Positions 9,601 through 19,438 are shown, counted from the stretch's first letter. The stretch: DNA of 64,000 nt from an uncultured Lachnospiraceae bacterium (GCA_947246015.1 CAMXQE010000001.1:62001-126000), one strand, 5' to 3'. The notes: generated by a model not told the origin, from the sequence alone. Translations and numbers: made by a program.

Positions 9601-10350
9601 CTATTCACTTTCCCTGCAATAATAGTTAAAATACTGTTCCCTTAAGCCTTTATAAGTACCTCTGGGCAGATAGATTTTCGTTCCATTATCCATACAGATT
9701 TCCTTTGCATTCAGACTGCCAATATATCCGAGGTTGACGATATAGGCAGCTCCAAGTCTGACGAACTCCGGATATTGTGAGAGCTGTCCGTAGAGTTCGG
9801 TCATGGTCATCCGCAGGATACACCGCATACCGTCCGCAAGATACAGGCATTGCGTCTTTCCCTGCGCCTCGCAATATACAATGTCATTTAACGATACCCT
9901 CACAAGCCTTCCCTCAATCCGCAGCAGAATATATTTCTTCCGCCCCTCCTCTATATCTTTCAGCAGGCTGTTAAGCACCGAAAACAATTTATCCTCCGAT
10001 ACCGGCTTAACTATATATTGCAATGCATCCACATCGAAAGCCTCCAACGCATACTCTTTGGATGTAGTAAGAAAAACAATCTTCCCTCTGTAATCCATAT
10101 CACGAAGCTCTTTTGCCGCTTTGATTCCCAAAGGACATGTACCGTTTTTCTTATCCGGCATATATATATCCATGAATATCAGATCCGGTGTATAATTTTC
10201 CTCTCTGACCAGATAAAGCAGCTCATCTGCATTTTCAAAGCGCCGGGGCACCAACTCTGAACCGGGATATTTTTTTTCATAGCTGCCCAACAGTTTTTCT
10301 GTCTTCTCTAACTCTTCCGCCTCATCATCGCAGAGCGCTATCAGATACAT
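9601..10350 (-). CDS. LytTR-family response regulator (AgrA-like)
   Basis: The 249-residue protein has a receiver domain with the acidic pair at D8-D9, the predicted phosphoacceptor D61 (FMDIYMPD) and the KPV lysine near residue 117. A LytTR DNA-binding domain follows from about residue 140 (YILLRIEGRLVRVSLNDIVYCEAQGK...FVRLGAAYIVNLGYI). Its start overlaps the end of the GHKL kinase gene by 26 bp, so the two form a coupled pair. No autoinducer peptide or AgrB gene is visible nearby, so the signal need not be a quorum peptide. Confidence 0.92.
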   Translation of the reverse strand: MYLIALCDDEAEELEKTEKLLGSYEKKYPGSELVPRRFENADELLYLVREENYTPDLIFMDIYMPDKKNGTCPLGIKAAKELRDMDYRGKIVFLTTSKEYALEAFDVDALQYIVKPVSEDKLFSVLNSLLKDIEEGRKKYILLRIEGRLVRVSLNDIVYCEAQGKTQCLYLADGMRCILRMTMTELYGQLSQYPEFVRLGAAYIVNLGYIGSLNAKEICMDNGTKIYLPRGTYKGLREQYFNYYCRESE

Positions 10351-11686
10351 ATTCTTTCCTCCCTTTATCCGGCTGCAGTTCTGAAGGAATGTTCATAATC
10401 AATCTGAAAATAAACATTCCATTATCATTTTTAAAATCGTATTCCCCGTCATACTTTTCCGCCGTTTTGATGATACTTGAAACTCCGATACCGCCCGTAA
10501 ACTCTGCTTTCGGCTGTCCGTCCTTTAGTTCAGTCTCCATCCTGCAGGTATTGCTGCAGAAGATAATCAGTTTATTTTTCTTTTTTCTAAGCATCAGTTG
10601 AATCATACATTCCCGCTTCTGTTCATGCCGCTTTACTTCCATACAGGCATAAATCGCATTTTCATAAGCATTTGCCAGTATTGCAACCAAATCAATATTC
10701 GGTATTGGCAGCTCCCTGTCAATCTGAATATCAAGCCTGACCTTAATCTGCTCATTTCTCGCCTTCCTGGTATACGCTGAAAGGATATTATTGACCGCTG
10801 TATTGTCGCATATTCTCTCCACCATTCCCTGCTCCGTTTCCTTATCATACACCTTCAGGTATTGCAGCAGTTCTTCCCTTTCTCCAAGGCGCGCATATTC
10901 CGCTATCACCGCATTATGGTGCCTGATATCATGACGGAGCCGTCTTCCCGCTTCCACGGACTCCTCCAGAATTTCCATCTGGCGTTCTAAAAGCCTGTGG
11001 TTCATCTGTATCAGCTGGTTTTCCCTCTCGTATTCCCTCTCTCTGCCGATATGAAGATAAAACCGGAACATCAGGAGCTGTAAAGTGCCTGTCAGGACAA
11101 AATTTGTAACAATCTGATAAAGACGGTACCCGGTCGCATCCCTGACGTTCGGATTTAAGATAAATCCGATTCCAAAAAGAATGCTGATAACCATAACGGC
11201 AACACTGAACTTATCTACCTCTTTTTCCACATAATCACTGAAATCCCTGATGGAACCTTTTAACTTCTTTTCTATCAGAAACGTCATGAGCAAAATGAGC
11301 AAAATACGTGTGATAATATCTGCCCATACATTCCTGTCAAAAAAAATAATGGCAACCTCCAGCCCGCCAATCAGAAATACAGCCAGCAGGTAAAAAGTCA
11401 GCGCCAGTTTATAAATAGACAGATAAACCGAATCCCTGCTCATAAAGATAGCAAAGACCACAAAGCACATATACATCGCAAATGCTACGATACGCACACA
11501 GTTCTCCCAATCTGCCACATACCAGATACACGCCGGGATAAGCACGGCTGCACTGAACCCACCATAACAGGCAATTGTCCTTTTCCTGTCAAACCGTGAT
11601 TCACTCATTCTGGAAAACAATAACATCACACCTGCAAGGCTTAACGCAAACCGAATGAATGCTATATATACTGAACCACCTAACAT
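10325..11686 (-). CDS. GHKL-domain sensor histidine kinase (AgrC-like)
   Basis: The 453-residue protein has about six transmembrane helices in the first 210 residues, then a coiled linker. The likely phosphoaccepting H252 is in RRLRHDIRHHN, a motif typical of HPK10 kinases. The GHKL ATPase domain follows, with the N box (AILANAYENAIYAC) and a glycine loop (TGGIGVSSI). It sits 24 bp downstream of the chemoreceptor gene and overlaps the LytTR regulator gene. Coupling of a chemoreceptor and an AgrC-like kinase in one transcript is unusual; whether they interact is not known. Confidence 0.9.
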   Translation of the reverse strand: MLGGSVYIAFIRFALSLAGVMLLFSRMSESRFDRKRTIACYGGFSAAVLIPACIWYVADWENCVRIVAFAMYMCFVVFAIFMSRDSVYLSIYKLALTFYLLAVFLIGGLEVAIIFFDRNVWADIITRILLILLMTFLIEKKLKGSIRDFSDYVEKEVDKFSVAVMVISILFGIGFILNPNVRDATGYRLYQIVTNFVLTGTLQLLMFRFYLHIGREREYERENQLIQMNHRLLERQMEILEESVEAGRRLRHDIRHHNAVIAEYARLGEREELLQYLKVYDKETEQGMVERICDNTAVNNILSAYTRKARNEQIKVRLDIQIDRELPIPNIDLVAILANAYENAIYACMEVKRHEQKRECMIQLMLRKKKNKLIIFCSNTCRMETELKDGQPKAEFTGGIGVSSIIKTAEKYDGEYDFKNDNGMFIFRLIMNIPSELQPDKGRKEYVSDSALR

Positions 11687-11710
11687 CCTAATCCTCCATG
11701 CTGCGTCTCA

Positions 11711-13711
11711 TTATATCTTAAAAGACGCCACTGTCCGGTTCAAAAGCTCGCTTAACCGGAACAATTCCTCCATCTGTTTCATGACTGCCCCTGAATTTTC
11801 ATTGGAATTCTCTGCCGACTTGTTCATACCCTGCATTGATTCCGTTATCTCTCCCACAAGCCCTGTAATGACACCGATTGACTCATTGATTTCTGTCATG
11901 CTGGCGCTCATTTCCTGCGAGGATGCTCCTAAATCGCCGGAAATATCACTGTAAAACCTTGCATCCTCCTCATATAATCTGGCAAGCTCTGTCATTCCTT
12001 TATAATCTTCTATTACCTTGCCGGTCATAAACTCCAGCAGTCTGCCTGAACTTGCTGATAAAGAAGAAACGTTATCCACCACACCCTCTGTCACCTGACG
12101 TATTTTGTCTACCGCCTGTCTGGAATTATCTGCCAGGGTTCTTATTTCATCCGCCACAACAGCAAATCCCCTGCCTGCCTCACCGGCTCTTGAAGCTTCT
12201 ATGGATGCATTCAGCGCCAGAAGATTCGTCTGTGAACTGATAGCAAGAATTTCCTCTGTCAAGGCATTGATTTCTCCCACCCTTTTACTGTTTTCAATCG
12301 CCTGCTCCATCTCTTCCCTTGTCTTCTGATAAATGGAAACGGCTTCTTCCGCAGACTGTCTGGATGCCTCATACTGTTCTCCTGCACGGCTCATAATGCC
12401 GCCCGACTGTCCTGCTGCCTCTCCAGCTTTCTTTGCCACATTTTCAATGGCATTTCCCAGTTCCTGTCCATTCCGTTTTATATTTTCCGCCAGTCTCCTT
12501 GCCTGCACGGTCTGTTCCATAACCTGACCGACGGAATCTGTAATACCGGAAATGTCCTGATTCAGCACCGTCATTTTAGAAGATGTTCCCTCGGCAATGG
12601 CACTGATATTTTCCGCTTCCTGCTTTGTATTTAAAATAATTTCCCTAATCTGCTGCCTTACCTCCACAGTTGCTTTCCTAATCTGTTCGGTCTCATTCCT
12701 GTATTCGTCGGGAATTGTCTTTTCAACCACAGCATTTTCGGAGAAATCACCGGAGGCAAACTGCTTCAGCATCTGCACCGGCGCCAGCATTTTCCCTATC
12801 AGACCTGTCATAAATACCGCCACAAACACGATGATTACAAATGCGGTCACAACTGCTATCACAAGCATTGTCACTAAAGGTTTCGTAACGTTAGCCGCCG
12901 GTACAACGACTCCCAGCTTCCAGCCGCAGCCATCTATCTCCGCAAGCGCGAAGTAACACATACTGCCGTCATAGTCTATGAGCTTTTTTACGCCATTCTG
13001 CGCTCCCTCCAGCATTTCTCCAACCTCCGGAAGAATATCCCCCACCAAAACCGTGGTTTCTTCCGCAGGTTCATATGCTTTGTTTCTGTGCGCTACATAT
13101 TGTCCGATACTGTCCACGAGAAAACCATAAACTCCCTCCTCATAGCTGATACTTCCTGTCAGCTCCGTCACGGTTTCAAGAGTTACATCCAAACCAATCA
13201 CACCTGCAAGCTGGCTGTCTATGTATACCGGTGCGGCAACCGTCGCACACATCTGCCCCGTTATTGCATCGCAATAAGGAGCCGTTACTATGGTTCTCCC
13301 TTCTTCCGCCGCCTGCTTATACCATCCGCGCTCTACCGGATTATACCCTTCCGGAATACCGGCCTCTCTGTTGGACTGGATAAACCTGCTGTCCTTTGTG
13401 CCGCAATACAGATTTAAAAGTTCCTGCCTGCCCGCCGCATGGGAATCCACGACAGACTGCACATAATCTGTATCGATGGTTCCTCCGGCTGCTATACTTT
13501 TGGCTGCCCCGTCTGCAAGCATTTTTTCATTTTCAATCCACGTATTGATTTCCTCCGCATACTTATCCGCGTTCAACTGCAAATCCCGTGTCTGATCCTG
13601 AATCGTCCGTTTTCCCGCTACCGTGAAAATTCCCACCGTAGTCAGAAGAATACTAACCACAACGATACCTATCATACTTACCGTAAGTTTTCCTTTAATT
13701 GTCTTTAACAT
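11711..13711 (-). CDS. Methyl-accepting chemotaxis protein with Cache sensor
   Basis: The 666-residue receptor has a first transmembrane helix (about 10-31), a periplasm-equivalent dCache sensor region (about 35-275, with [11 protein letters not shown] and VIGLDVTLE motifs) and a second helix (about 281-306). A HAMP-like linker and a long cytoplasmic coiled coil follow. The kinase-control tip [20 protein letters not shown] is intact. It would signal to CheA/CheW, none of which are in this window. It is preceded by a 61-residue membrane protein gene and followed closely by the GHKL/LytTR pair. A small organic ligand is likely, as is usual for Cache sensors. Confidence 0.95.
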   Translation of the reverse strand: MLKTIKGKLTVSMIGIVVVSILLTTVGIFTVAGKRTIQDQTRDLQLNADKYAEEINTWIENEKMLADGAAKSIAAGGTIDTDYVQSVVDSHAAGRQELLNLYCGTKDSRFIQSNREAGIPEGYNPVERGWYKQAAEEGRTIVTAPYCDAITGQMCATVAAPVYIDSQLAGVIGLDVTLETVTELTGSISYEEGVYGFLVDSIGQYVAHRNKAYEPAEETTVLVGDILPEVGEMLEGAQNGVKKLIDYDGSMCYFALAEIDGCGWKLGVVVPAANVTKPLVTMLVIAVVTAFVIIVFVAVFMTGLIGKMLAPVQMLKQFASGDFSENAVVEKTIPDEYRNETEQIRKATVEVRQQIREIILNTKQEAENISAIAEGTSSKMTVLNQDISGITDSVGQVMEQTVQARRLAENIKRNGQELGNAIENVAKKAGEAAGQSGGIMSRAGEQYEASRQSAEEAVSIYQKTREEMEQAIENSKRVGEINALTEEILAISSQTNLLALNASIEASRAGEAGRGFAVVADEIRTLADNSRQAVDKIRQVTEGVVDNVSSLSASSGRLLEFMTGKVIEDYKGMTELARLYEEDARFYSDISGDLGASSQEMSASMTEINESIGVITGLVGEITESMQGMNKSAENSNENSGAVMKQMEELFRLSELLNRTVASFKI

Positions 13712-13753
13712 AAGTTTGTACCTCTTTTATTTATATTTTAAAGTTTTATATTT

Positions 13754-13939
13754 TTAAAACTCTTTGTCATTCTCAGTTCTTTCCTCATATAATTCTTCAT
13801 ATTTTAATTCAAGCCGCGTATACCGTTCTGCCAGATGACGCATATTGACTGCCATCAGACTCATCAGTATCAACATCACAATAATTATTACCATTGCAGC
13901 TTTATTAAATTTTTTTGCTACGCTTAATTCTTTTTCCAC
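13754..13939 (-). CDS. Small single-pass membrane protein upstream of the chemoreceptor
   Basis: A 61-residue protein with a basic N-terminus, one transmembrane helix (about 14-32) and a C-terminal heptad-like helix rich in Glu, Arg and Leu. It starts at a GTG with AGAGGAA 4-5 nt upstream and ends 42 bp before the chemoreceptor start. It resembles no family I can name. Its position suggests co-transcription with, and perhaps an accessory role for, the chemoreceptor; this is inference. Confidence 0.6.
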   Translation of the reverse strand: MEKELSVAKKFNKAAMVIIIVMLILMSLMAVNMRHLAERYTRLELKYEELYEERTENDKEF

Positions 13940-13974
13940 TTTTCTTCCTCTGCCTCTTAATTATTCACCTGTCA

Positions 13975-14155
13975 ATGTCATTTAGTTATATATCACGATG
14001 CCTGGGCGGACTACAAAAAACACCGGTACCCAGCAAAGTTTTCCAGAGCTTAATACCGATGAGACTGCTTCTCAATTATCCACTATATCAAATCCGCCCT
14101 CAATAACAACCCACTTGGTACAATTCGCACTTTTGAAGGTATAATCCGTAGTTTT
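13975..14155 (-). promoter_or_regulatory. Structured leader of the chemoreceptor operon
   Basis: Between the DUF362 terminator and the 61-residue gene lies a block with several complementary segments. GGGCGGA (14004-14010) pairs perfectly with TCCGCCC (14093-14099). Inside are CGGTA/TACCG (14024-14028, 14054-14058) and TGAGA/TCTCA (14060-14064, 14070-14074). A competing stem TGCCTGGG/CCCAGCA (13999-14006, 14029-14035) shares GGG 14004-14006 with the first, so the two cannot form together. This is the pattern of a switching leader RNA, but it matches no riboswitch class I recognise. A mobile repeat is the alternative. Confidence 0.4.
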
Positions 14156-14201
14156 TTGACAAAAAACAGCCGACGCTCAAATCTATTTGATTCGCCGGCT
14201 G
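14154..14201 (-). terminator. Intrinsic terminator of the DUF362 gene
   Basis: ACAGCCGACG (14165-14174) pairs with CGCCGGCTGT (14192-14201) with one mismatch. On the leftward strand it is followed by six to seven T. It lies 37 bp after the DUF362 stop. Confidence 0.85.
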
Positions 14202-14237
14202 TCACGTCTGTCTTATGCAGCGTTCTGCTGTATTTGT

Positions 14238-15356
14238 CTATATCTCTACCAACTCATACTCCGCATTGCCAATTCCGATTTTCACCGCATGTTCAATCGA
14301 AGATTTCCAATTTGTCTGCGGAGCGGAATCCATAAAATGGTCATGATGTACATGAGGCATACGGTCTAACTGGCTGTCGGCAACTACCGGCTGCCTGTTC
14401 ACGGCATCCGCACAGGCAAGGTCCAGCGCCACCGGGTCAAAAGAAGCAAACATACCTACATCGGGTACAATCGGGATATCATTTTCCGCATGGCAGTCGC
14501 AGTTGGGCGTTACATCCACTACAAGGCTGATATGGAAATGCGGACGTCCTTCCAGTACGGCTTTGCTGTATTCCGCTATCTTCCGGTTCAGGATATCATT
14601 GGATTCATCTCCTGCCGGCTCTACTGCATCCATCGGGCATACACCGATACAGCGTCCGCACCCGACACATTTCTCATGGTCGATTGCCGCTTTCTTATCC
14701 GTGATGGACGGTGCATCATGGGCACATATCTTGATACAGCGTCCACAACCGACACATGCTTCCTGATTCACATAAGGTTTTCCGGCGCTGTGCATCTCCA
14801 TCTTACCTGCCCTTGAACCGCAGCCCATACCGATATTCTTAAGCGCGCCCCCGAAACCGGTGGCTTCATGTCCTTTAAAGTGATTCAGCGTAATAAATAC
14901 ATCCGCATCCATCACCGCACGTCCGATTTTCGCTTCTTTTACATACTCGCCGCCCTCTACCGGTACAAGCACTTCATCCGTTCCTTTTAATCCGTCGGCA
15001 ATAATGACATGGCATCCTGTGGAAAATGGAGAAAAACCATTCTGGTATGCCGCATCCATATGGTCCAGCGCATTCTTCCTGCCCCCTACATAAAGGGTAT
15101 TGCAGTCCGTAAGAAAAGGCTTGCCGCCCAATTCCTTAATCACCTTCACCACAACGGCTGCATAATTAGGACGCAGATATGCCAGATTCCCCGGTTCACC
15201 GAAATGAATCTTGATTGCCGCATACTTTTTCTCAAAATCAATTTCGCCGATTCCGGCTGTCTTGATAAGCCGTTCCAATTTTTGAGGAAGATTCTCATTG
15301 AACGATGTCCTCATATTCGTATAATATACTTTCGATTTTGCCATAATATTAACCAT
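14238..15356 (-). CDS. DUF362 protein with two [4Fe-4S] ferredoxin motifs
   Basis: The 372-residue protein has an N-terminal DUF362 domain (about 1-195, KIHFGEPGNLAYLRPNY, HFKGHEATGFGGALKNIGMG). Two bacterial ferredoxin motifs follow (CVGCGRCIKICAHD and CVGCGRCIGVCPMD), then the second half of DUF362 to the C-terminus. It should bind two [4Fe-4S] clusters and act as a cytosolic electron-transfer or redox protein. The partner and substrate are unknown. A second ATG at codon 5 is possible, since the ribosome site (AAAGGG) is very close to the first. It has its own terminator. Confidence 0.92.
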   Translation of the reverse strand: MVNIMAKSKVYYTNMRTSFNENLPQKLERLIKTAGIGEIDFEKKYAAIKIHFGEPGNLAYLRPNYAAVVVKVIKELGGKPFLTDCNTLYVGGRKNALDHMDAAYQNGFSPFSTGCHVIIADGLKGTDEVLVPVEGGEYVKEAKIGRAVMDADVFITLNHFKGHEATGFGGALKNIGMGCGSRAGKMEMHSAGKPYVNQEACVGCGRCIKICAHDAPSITDKKAAIDHEKCVGCGRCIGVCPMDAVEPAGDESNDILNRKIAEYSKAVLEGRPHFHISLVVDVTPNCDCHAENDIPIVPDVGMFASFDPVALDLACADAVNRQPVVADSQLDRMPHVHHDHFMDSAPQTNWKSSIEHAVKIGIGNAEYELVEI

Positions 15357-15415
15357 GCCCTTTCTATATACCTGCAGATTTTAGGCCGCAGACACTAATT
15401 TTACTGTTCTCTGTC

Positions 15416-16237
15416 TCACATCAGATATTTATTCTTCAATGCATCTGAAAAATCTCCAGCCAGTCCCATTTCTTCTTTCATAAACCGTTCCATGCCGCCG
15501 TACTCTTTGTCAATCATTTCAAATATAGTCTGTATGTACTCCTCCTGTACACTGAACAGCATACGGAGCTGCTCACCTAACTGTACATTTCCCGTCTTTT
15601 CCACCAGTTCCTTCACGCTTTGGTTGATTCCCTCCGCCAGAAACTCATTGACTTTCAGATAATCAGCAATAATCTGTTCCCTTGGCACCCCCAGCGTCTC
15701 CAACAGCAGCGCCGTACCTGTTCCTGCCCTGTCTTTCCCTGCCGTGCAATGCCACAGAACCGCTCCTGTTTCCTGCTTTAACAGAATCTGAAAGAAATTG
15801 GAATACTGCTTTACGGAAAAAGGATTGGTAATCAGGTTCCCATAGATATTCTTCATGTATTGCACACCTGCTTCTTTTCCATCCCCTAAACCGTTCAGCA
15901 CCATACTCACCACATCATTGTCCGTTTCTTTCTCTTTGGTGATTCCCAATGTCTTTTCTTCCAAAATGGGATTATGGATATAAGCCACACCCTGTATCTC
16001 CGGGTCAGGGCTTTCTGCTTTTTCAGCATGGGTACGGAAATCCACAATCACCGCAAGAGAATATTCCCGGGTCAGTATCTCCTTATCCCGCTCTGTTAAA
16101 TCATGAAGCTGACCGCTCCTGATACAACGGCAGGATTTAATACTCCGTCCGTCCTTCGTCCGGTATCCGCCCAAATCCCTTGTATTACGCACACCCTCCA
16201 AAGGAATTCTTCTAACTTCCTGTATCTCCTGTTTCAC
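15416..16237 (-). CDS. Tyrosine/serine protein phosphatase (Y_phosphatase3 family)
   Basis: The 273-residue enzyme contains the CX5R catalytic loop HCTAGKDRAG with C164 and R170, as in the dual-specificity phosphatases of the IphP/PTP-LipA type. The N-terminal GVRNTRDLGGYRTKDGR segment is the usual family start. It lies 4 bp after the VWA-like gene in the same direction, so the two are probably co-expressed. Its substrate may be phosphotyrosine proteins or phosphoinositide-like compounds; nothing here decides between them. Confidence 0.92.
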   Translation of the reverse strand: MKQEIQEVRRIPLEGVRNTRDLGGYRTKDGRSIKSCRCIRSGQLHDLTERDKEILTREYSLAVIVDFRTHAEKAESPDPEIQGVAYIHNPILEEKTLGITKEKETDNDVVSMVLNGLGDGKEAGVQYMKNIYGNLITNPFSVKQYSNFFQILLKQETGAVLWHCTAGKDRAGTGTALLLETLGVPREQIIADYLKVNEFLAEGINQSVKELVEKTGNVQLGEQLRMLFSVQEEYIQTIFEMIDKEYGGMERFMKEEMGLAGDFSDALKNKYLM

Positions 16238-16241
16238 TTCT

Positions 16242-16787
16242 TCACCACATCCAATCTTTCGCCATCCCTGTATGTACCTTTACCTGCCAGCCGTCTGCAT
16301 CCGGCCCGTCCGCACCAGACTGTATCACTATGAGCTTCCGGTATAAAAAAGGATGCATATTCTCCTTAAAAAGTTCCTCATCCTCTATCCGGCAGTCTCC
16401 GTCCGTAAACAGCAGAATCAGTTTCGAACGGGCATAAAATTTCTTCAGCTCTCCTGCCAGAAGTTCCAGTCTTTTCTTATTCCGTCTGCATTGGTATCCT
16501 TCAAAACAACTTTCCATCTGTAACCGGGGAATGGATGTCACTTCCTTCTCCCATTCTCCATCCCCTTCCCAGCATATTCTATTCAGCCTTACATTGCGGA
16601 ACACTTCGCTATGGGATTTCAGCAGCGCAGCGATATCTTTCCCCATCTGCCGCACACATTCCCCTGACAGATTACAGTCAAAGACCATCGCCATTTCCAG
16701 TATACCGCCCTGATAATTGCCAGGTACATGAAGCACTCTCTCCACGGCATTTTTTATTTCCATCCGCTCCACAGGACGAAACGCCAT
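16242..16787 (-). CDS. Putative VWA-like domain protein
   Basis: The 181-residue protein is probably cytosolic. It reads like a degenerate von Willebrand A domain: a hydrophobic strand ending in FDCNLSGEC (in place of DxSxS), and later KLILLFTDGDC in the usual FTDG position. This is a fold guess from two motifs. It precedes the tyrosine phosphatase gene by 4 bp, suggesting the two work together. No known family was recognised with certainty. Confidence 0.55.
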   Translation of the reverse strand: MAFRPVERMEIKNAVERVLHVPGNYQGGILEMAMVFDCNLSGECVRQMGKDIAALLKSHSEVFRNVRLNRICWEGDGEWEKEVTSIPRLQMESCFEGYQCRRNKKRLELLAGELKKFYARSKLILLFTDGDCRIEDEELFKENMHPFLYRKLIVIQSGADGPDADGWQVKVHTGMAKDWMW

Positions 16788-16987
16788 GACAATCCCTCCT
16801 CTGCTTCCCTGTCATTTCCATATGACTGCCCGCTAAAATAATATGGTTTCCCGTTTCCTGATGATGCTGTAACTTGATTGTTACATTATACCTTATTGAC
16901 TGCCCTGTATCAATAAATTAATTATATTTTTTCCTGACCATGCAGCAGTTCAGCCTCCGGCCGGACTGTCATCAGCCTGTACCCTGA

Positions 16988-17635
16988 CTATGGCTGCTCC
17001 GTATCGCCCAGTGACCGAAAAATTGTCCGTTCAATCATATCCACCGCCCGCTCATTTTCCGCCTGACACTGCGCAATCACTTTTTCATCCCCTTCCTGCA
17101 CCGCCGCCGCAGTATCCGCCCCTAACTGTACAAAACAAATATAATCATCGATAATTTCTATCCGCGATGCAGCCACCTTGCCAAGTTCCTGCGGACGTTC
17201 CTTATACTTCAGCATCAGGGCATCCCTGTATTCATTCAGCAGCATTTCGATTTCAGTCAGATACTCCGGCTTTGCTTTAATAATAATCATCATATCAATA
17301 TCTGTTTCTACATTTTGTTTTTCCGCCAGATATTCCTCATACATATCCGCACTGATTCCTGTTTCAGTTTCCAGCTCCGCTTCCGTCAACTGCTTATCCG
17401 GCCAATAATTTCCGCCTAAAATCTCTACTACCGATTTCTTTACCATATCCATTAAAATGTAACCGCTGCTTATGTCTCCTTCCGCTCCTGCGCTTCCATC
17501 CGCACTCCGCCTTACATTTTCCACACTGTTCGTATTAGAATCGGATATCGGGCCTTCCCCGCATCCGGTCAGGATTGGCGCCGCCGATATCCATAATGCC
17601 AATGTCAGGATTAAAGTCATAGTTAATGTGCGCAT
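16988..17635 (-). CDS. DUF4358 lipoprotein
   Basis: The family call rests on the central part (about SGYILMDMVKKSVVEI to AAVQEGDEKVI), which matches my memory of DUF4358. I start it at the ATG ending at 17635 because AAAGGAG lies 9 nt upstream and the product then begins with a clean signal peptide and lipobox (PILTGCGE). The frame is open further upstream to an ATG at 17803, without a good ribosome site. It is divergent from the MBOAT operon. DUF4358 and MBOAT genes often neighbour each other, suggesting a role with surface polymer acylation; this is inference. Confidence 0.8.
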   Translation of the reverse strand: MRTLTMTLILTLALWISAAPILTGCGEGPISDSNTNSVENVRRSADGSAGAEGDISSGYILMDMVKKSVVEILGGNYWPDKQLTEAELETETGISADMYEEYLAEKQNVETDIDMMIIIKAKPEYLTEIEMLLNEYRDALMLKYKERPQELGKVAASRIEIIDDYICFVQLGADTAAAVQEGDEKVIAQCQAENERAVDMIERTIFRSLGDTEQP

Positions 17636-17941
17636 TCTCATCATCTCCTTTATTCCGCTGCTGTTTTCCGTGATTTTTATTTCCTTCCGGTATTTTGCGG
17701 CCGGACTTTTCATGTTATCAGTATCTCCCGATTTACCGGCTTTATCCCATTCCGTTTCTATCTGCGCAGACAATTCCGTTTTTCCGGCACTTATCTGCTC
17801 CATGATAACAGTCCGCTTACGGCCAAAATTAAGAAAGTATAAAAAATACCGTATTTACCAATAATTGTTATGATTCCTCCTGAAATTGTGCTATACTATT
17901 GAGAAATGTGAATGCTGTATAAGGAAAGGTAGTATGAAAGA
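17636..17941. other. Divergent intergenic region between the DUF4358 and MBOAT genes
   Basis: The 306-bp gap holds the upstream open frame of the DUF4358 gene (to 17803), which I judge untranslated. It also holds a rightward extended -10 box TGCTATACT at 17889-17897 for the MBOAT operon. No -35 box is evident for the latter. The first 14 bases of this box and its downstream flank (TGCTATACTATTGA) recur exactly at the hydE promoter. Confidence 0.45.
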
Positions 17942-19438
17942 ATGCTTTTTAATTCCTATATATTTATATTTATTTTCCTGCCCGCTGCACTTTTAGGCTG
18001 GTATGGTCTCAATCAACTGCACAAATACCGGTTGGCACAGCTCTTTCTTGCCGGAATGTCCTTATGGTTTTACGGATATTTCAATACGTATTATTTATTG
18101 ATTATTGTTGTCAGTATCCTTATTAACTATTTATTAAGCTACATCCTGAACTTTTCCCAAACCAGACAAACCCGCCGCATCGGGCTGGCAGCGGGCATCT
18201 GTATCAATCTGGGAATACTTTTTTATTTTAAGTATTATGATTTCTTCATCGAAAACCTGAATTACGTATTCCGCACAGACTTTAACTTAAAACATATTCT
18301 CCTGCCCCTCGGTATCAGCTTCTTTACCTTCCAGCAGTTGTCTTTTATCATCGACCGCTGTACCGGTAAGGCGGAACACTATTCCTTTACAGACTATATT
18401 ACTTTTGTTACCTTCTTTCCCCAGCTGATTGCCGGCCCCATCGTATTGCACCAGGAGATGATTCCACAGTTTAAAGATTACGGCAGACGGAGCTTTCATC
18501 CTGCCAGTTTTGCCAAAGGCATTTCCCTGTTTACTTTGGGATTAGGGAAAAAAGTACTCCTGGCCGATGTACTGGCTCTTGCTACCAATTTCGGTTTTGA
18601 GCAGACTTATTTCCTCGATACACCCTCTACCCTTTTGGTCATCCTTGCTTACACCTTTCAGATTTATTTTGATTTCAGCGGTTACAGCGATATGGCAATG
18701 GGGCTGGGATATATGTTCAATATCGTGCTTCCGGTAAACTTCAATTCGCCGTATAAAGCATGTTCCGTTAAAGAATTGTGGCAGCGCTGGCATATGACAT
18801 TATCACGTTTCTTCATAACTTATGTATACATTCCGCTGGGCGGCAGCAAAAAAGGAAAAGCCCGGACCATAGTCAATACCATGGCGGTCTTCGCCCTGAG
18901 CGGCCTCTGGCATGGAGCGAACTGGACCTATGTGGCATGGGGCACCATGCAGGGGCTTTTAGTGGTTTGGGACAATCTGGGAATCATCGGTATCAGGGGA
19001 AGTGCGGAAAAAATCCCTTCCAGGTTTCATATCCCCCGGTGGCTGGGATGGCTTTTTACCTTTTCCTTTTTCAACCTTTCGCTTTTTTTCTTCCGCAGCG
19101 AGAGTATGACCTACGCATTTCAAATGTTTAAAAATCTGTTCTCCTTTAAGCATACAGGATATATTTACAAATTGGCGGCAACTATGGATATTCCTGAATT
19201 TTATATTTTTAAACAGGCAATTACCATGTTCGCTCCCAATCTGTTAAATACCGCTTTTATTGTCGTATTTTTATTGATACTTGCTGTCAGCGCTTTTGTG
19301 CTGACCAGAAAGAACTCTTTGGAAATAGTGGAACATTCAAATTACGGCCCCAAATTCTGCTGGTATATTACGGCGGTATTCATATGGTCGCTGATTTCGT
19401 TTTCTCAGGTGAGTACCTTTATTTATTTTAATTTTTAA
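17942..19438 (+). CDS. MBOAT-family O-acyltransferase (AlgI/DltB-like)
   Basis: This 498-residue polytopic membrane enzyme has about ten helices. The conserved MBOAT residues are present: H284 in LWQRWHMTLSRF and H324 in SGLWHGANWTY, plus the YFDFSGYSDMA segment. Such enzymes move acyl groups, often acetyl, across the membrane onto exopolysaccharide or cell-wall polymers. The start MLFNSYIFIF is typical of the family. The next gene encodes an SGNH-like partner, as in alginate and peptidoglycan O-acetylation systems. The polymer modified cannot be told from this window. Confidence 0.93.
   Translation: MLFNSYIFIFIFLPAALLGWYGLNQLHKYRLAQLFLAGMSLWFYGYFNTYYLLIIVVSILINYLLSYILNFSQTRQTRRIGLAAGICINLGILFYFKYYDFFIENLNYVFRTDFNLKHILLPLGISFFTFQQLSFIIDRCTGKAEHYSFTDYITFVTFFPQLIAGPIVLHQEMIPQFKDYGRRSFHPASFAKGISLFTLGLGKKVLLADVLALATNFGFEQTYFLDTPSTLLVILAYTFQIYFDFSGYSDMAMGLGYMFNIVLPVNFNSPYKACSVKELWQRWHMTLSRFFITYVYIPLGGSKKGKARTIVNTMAVFALSGLWHGANWTYVAWGTMQGLLVVWDNLGIIGIRGSAEKIPSRFHIPRWLGWLFTFSFFNLSLFFFRSESMTYAFQMFKNLFSFKHTGYIYKLAATMDIPEFYIFKQAITMFAPNLLNTAFIVVFLLILAVSAFVLTRKNSLEIVEHSNYGPKFCWYITAVFIWSLISFSQVSTFIYFNF

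Noticed and set aside
13975..14155. c-di-GMP-I or c-di-GMP-II riboswitch before the chemoreceptor operon
   Set aside because: Position fits, but the conserved sequences of both classes are missing. It is reported only as an unclassified structured leader.
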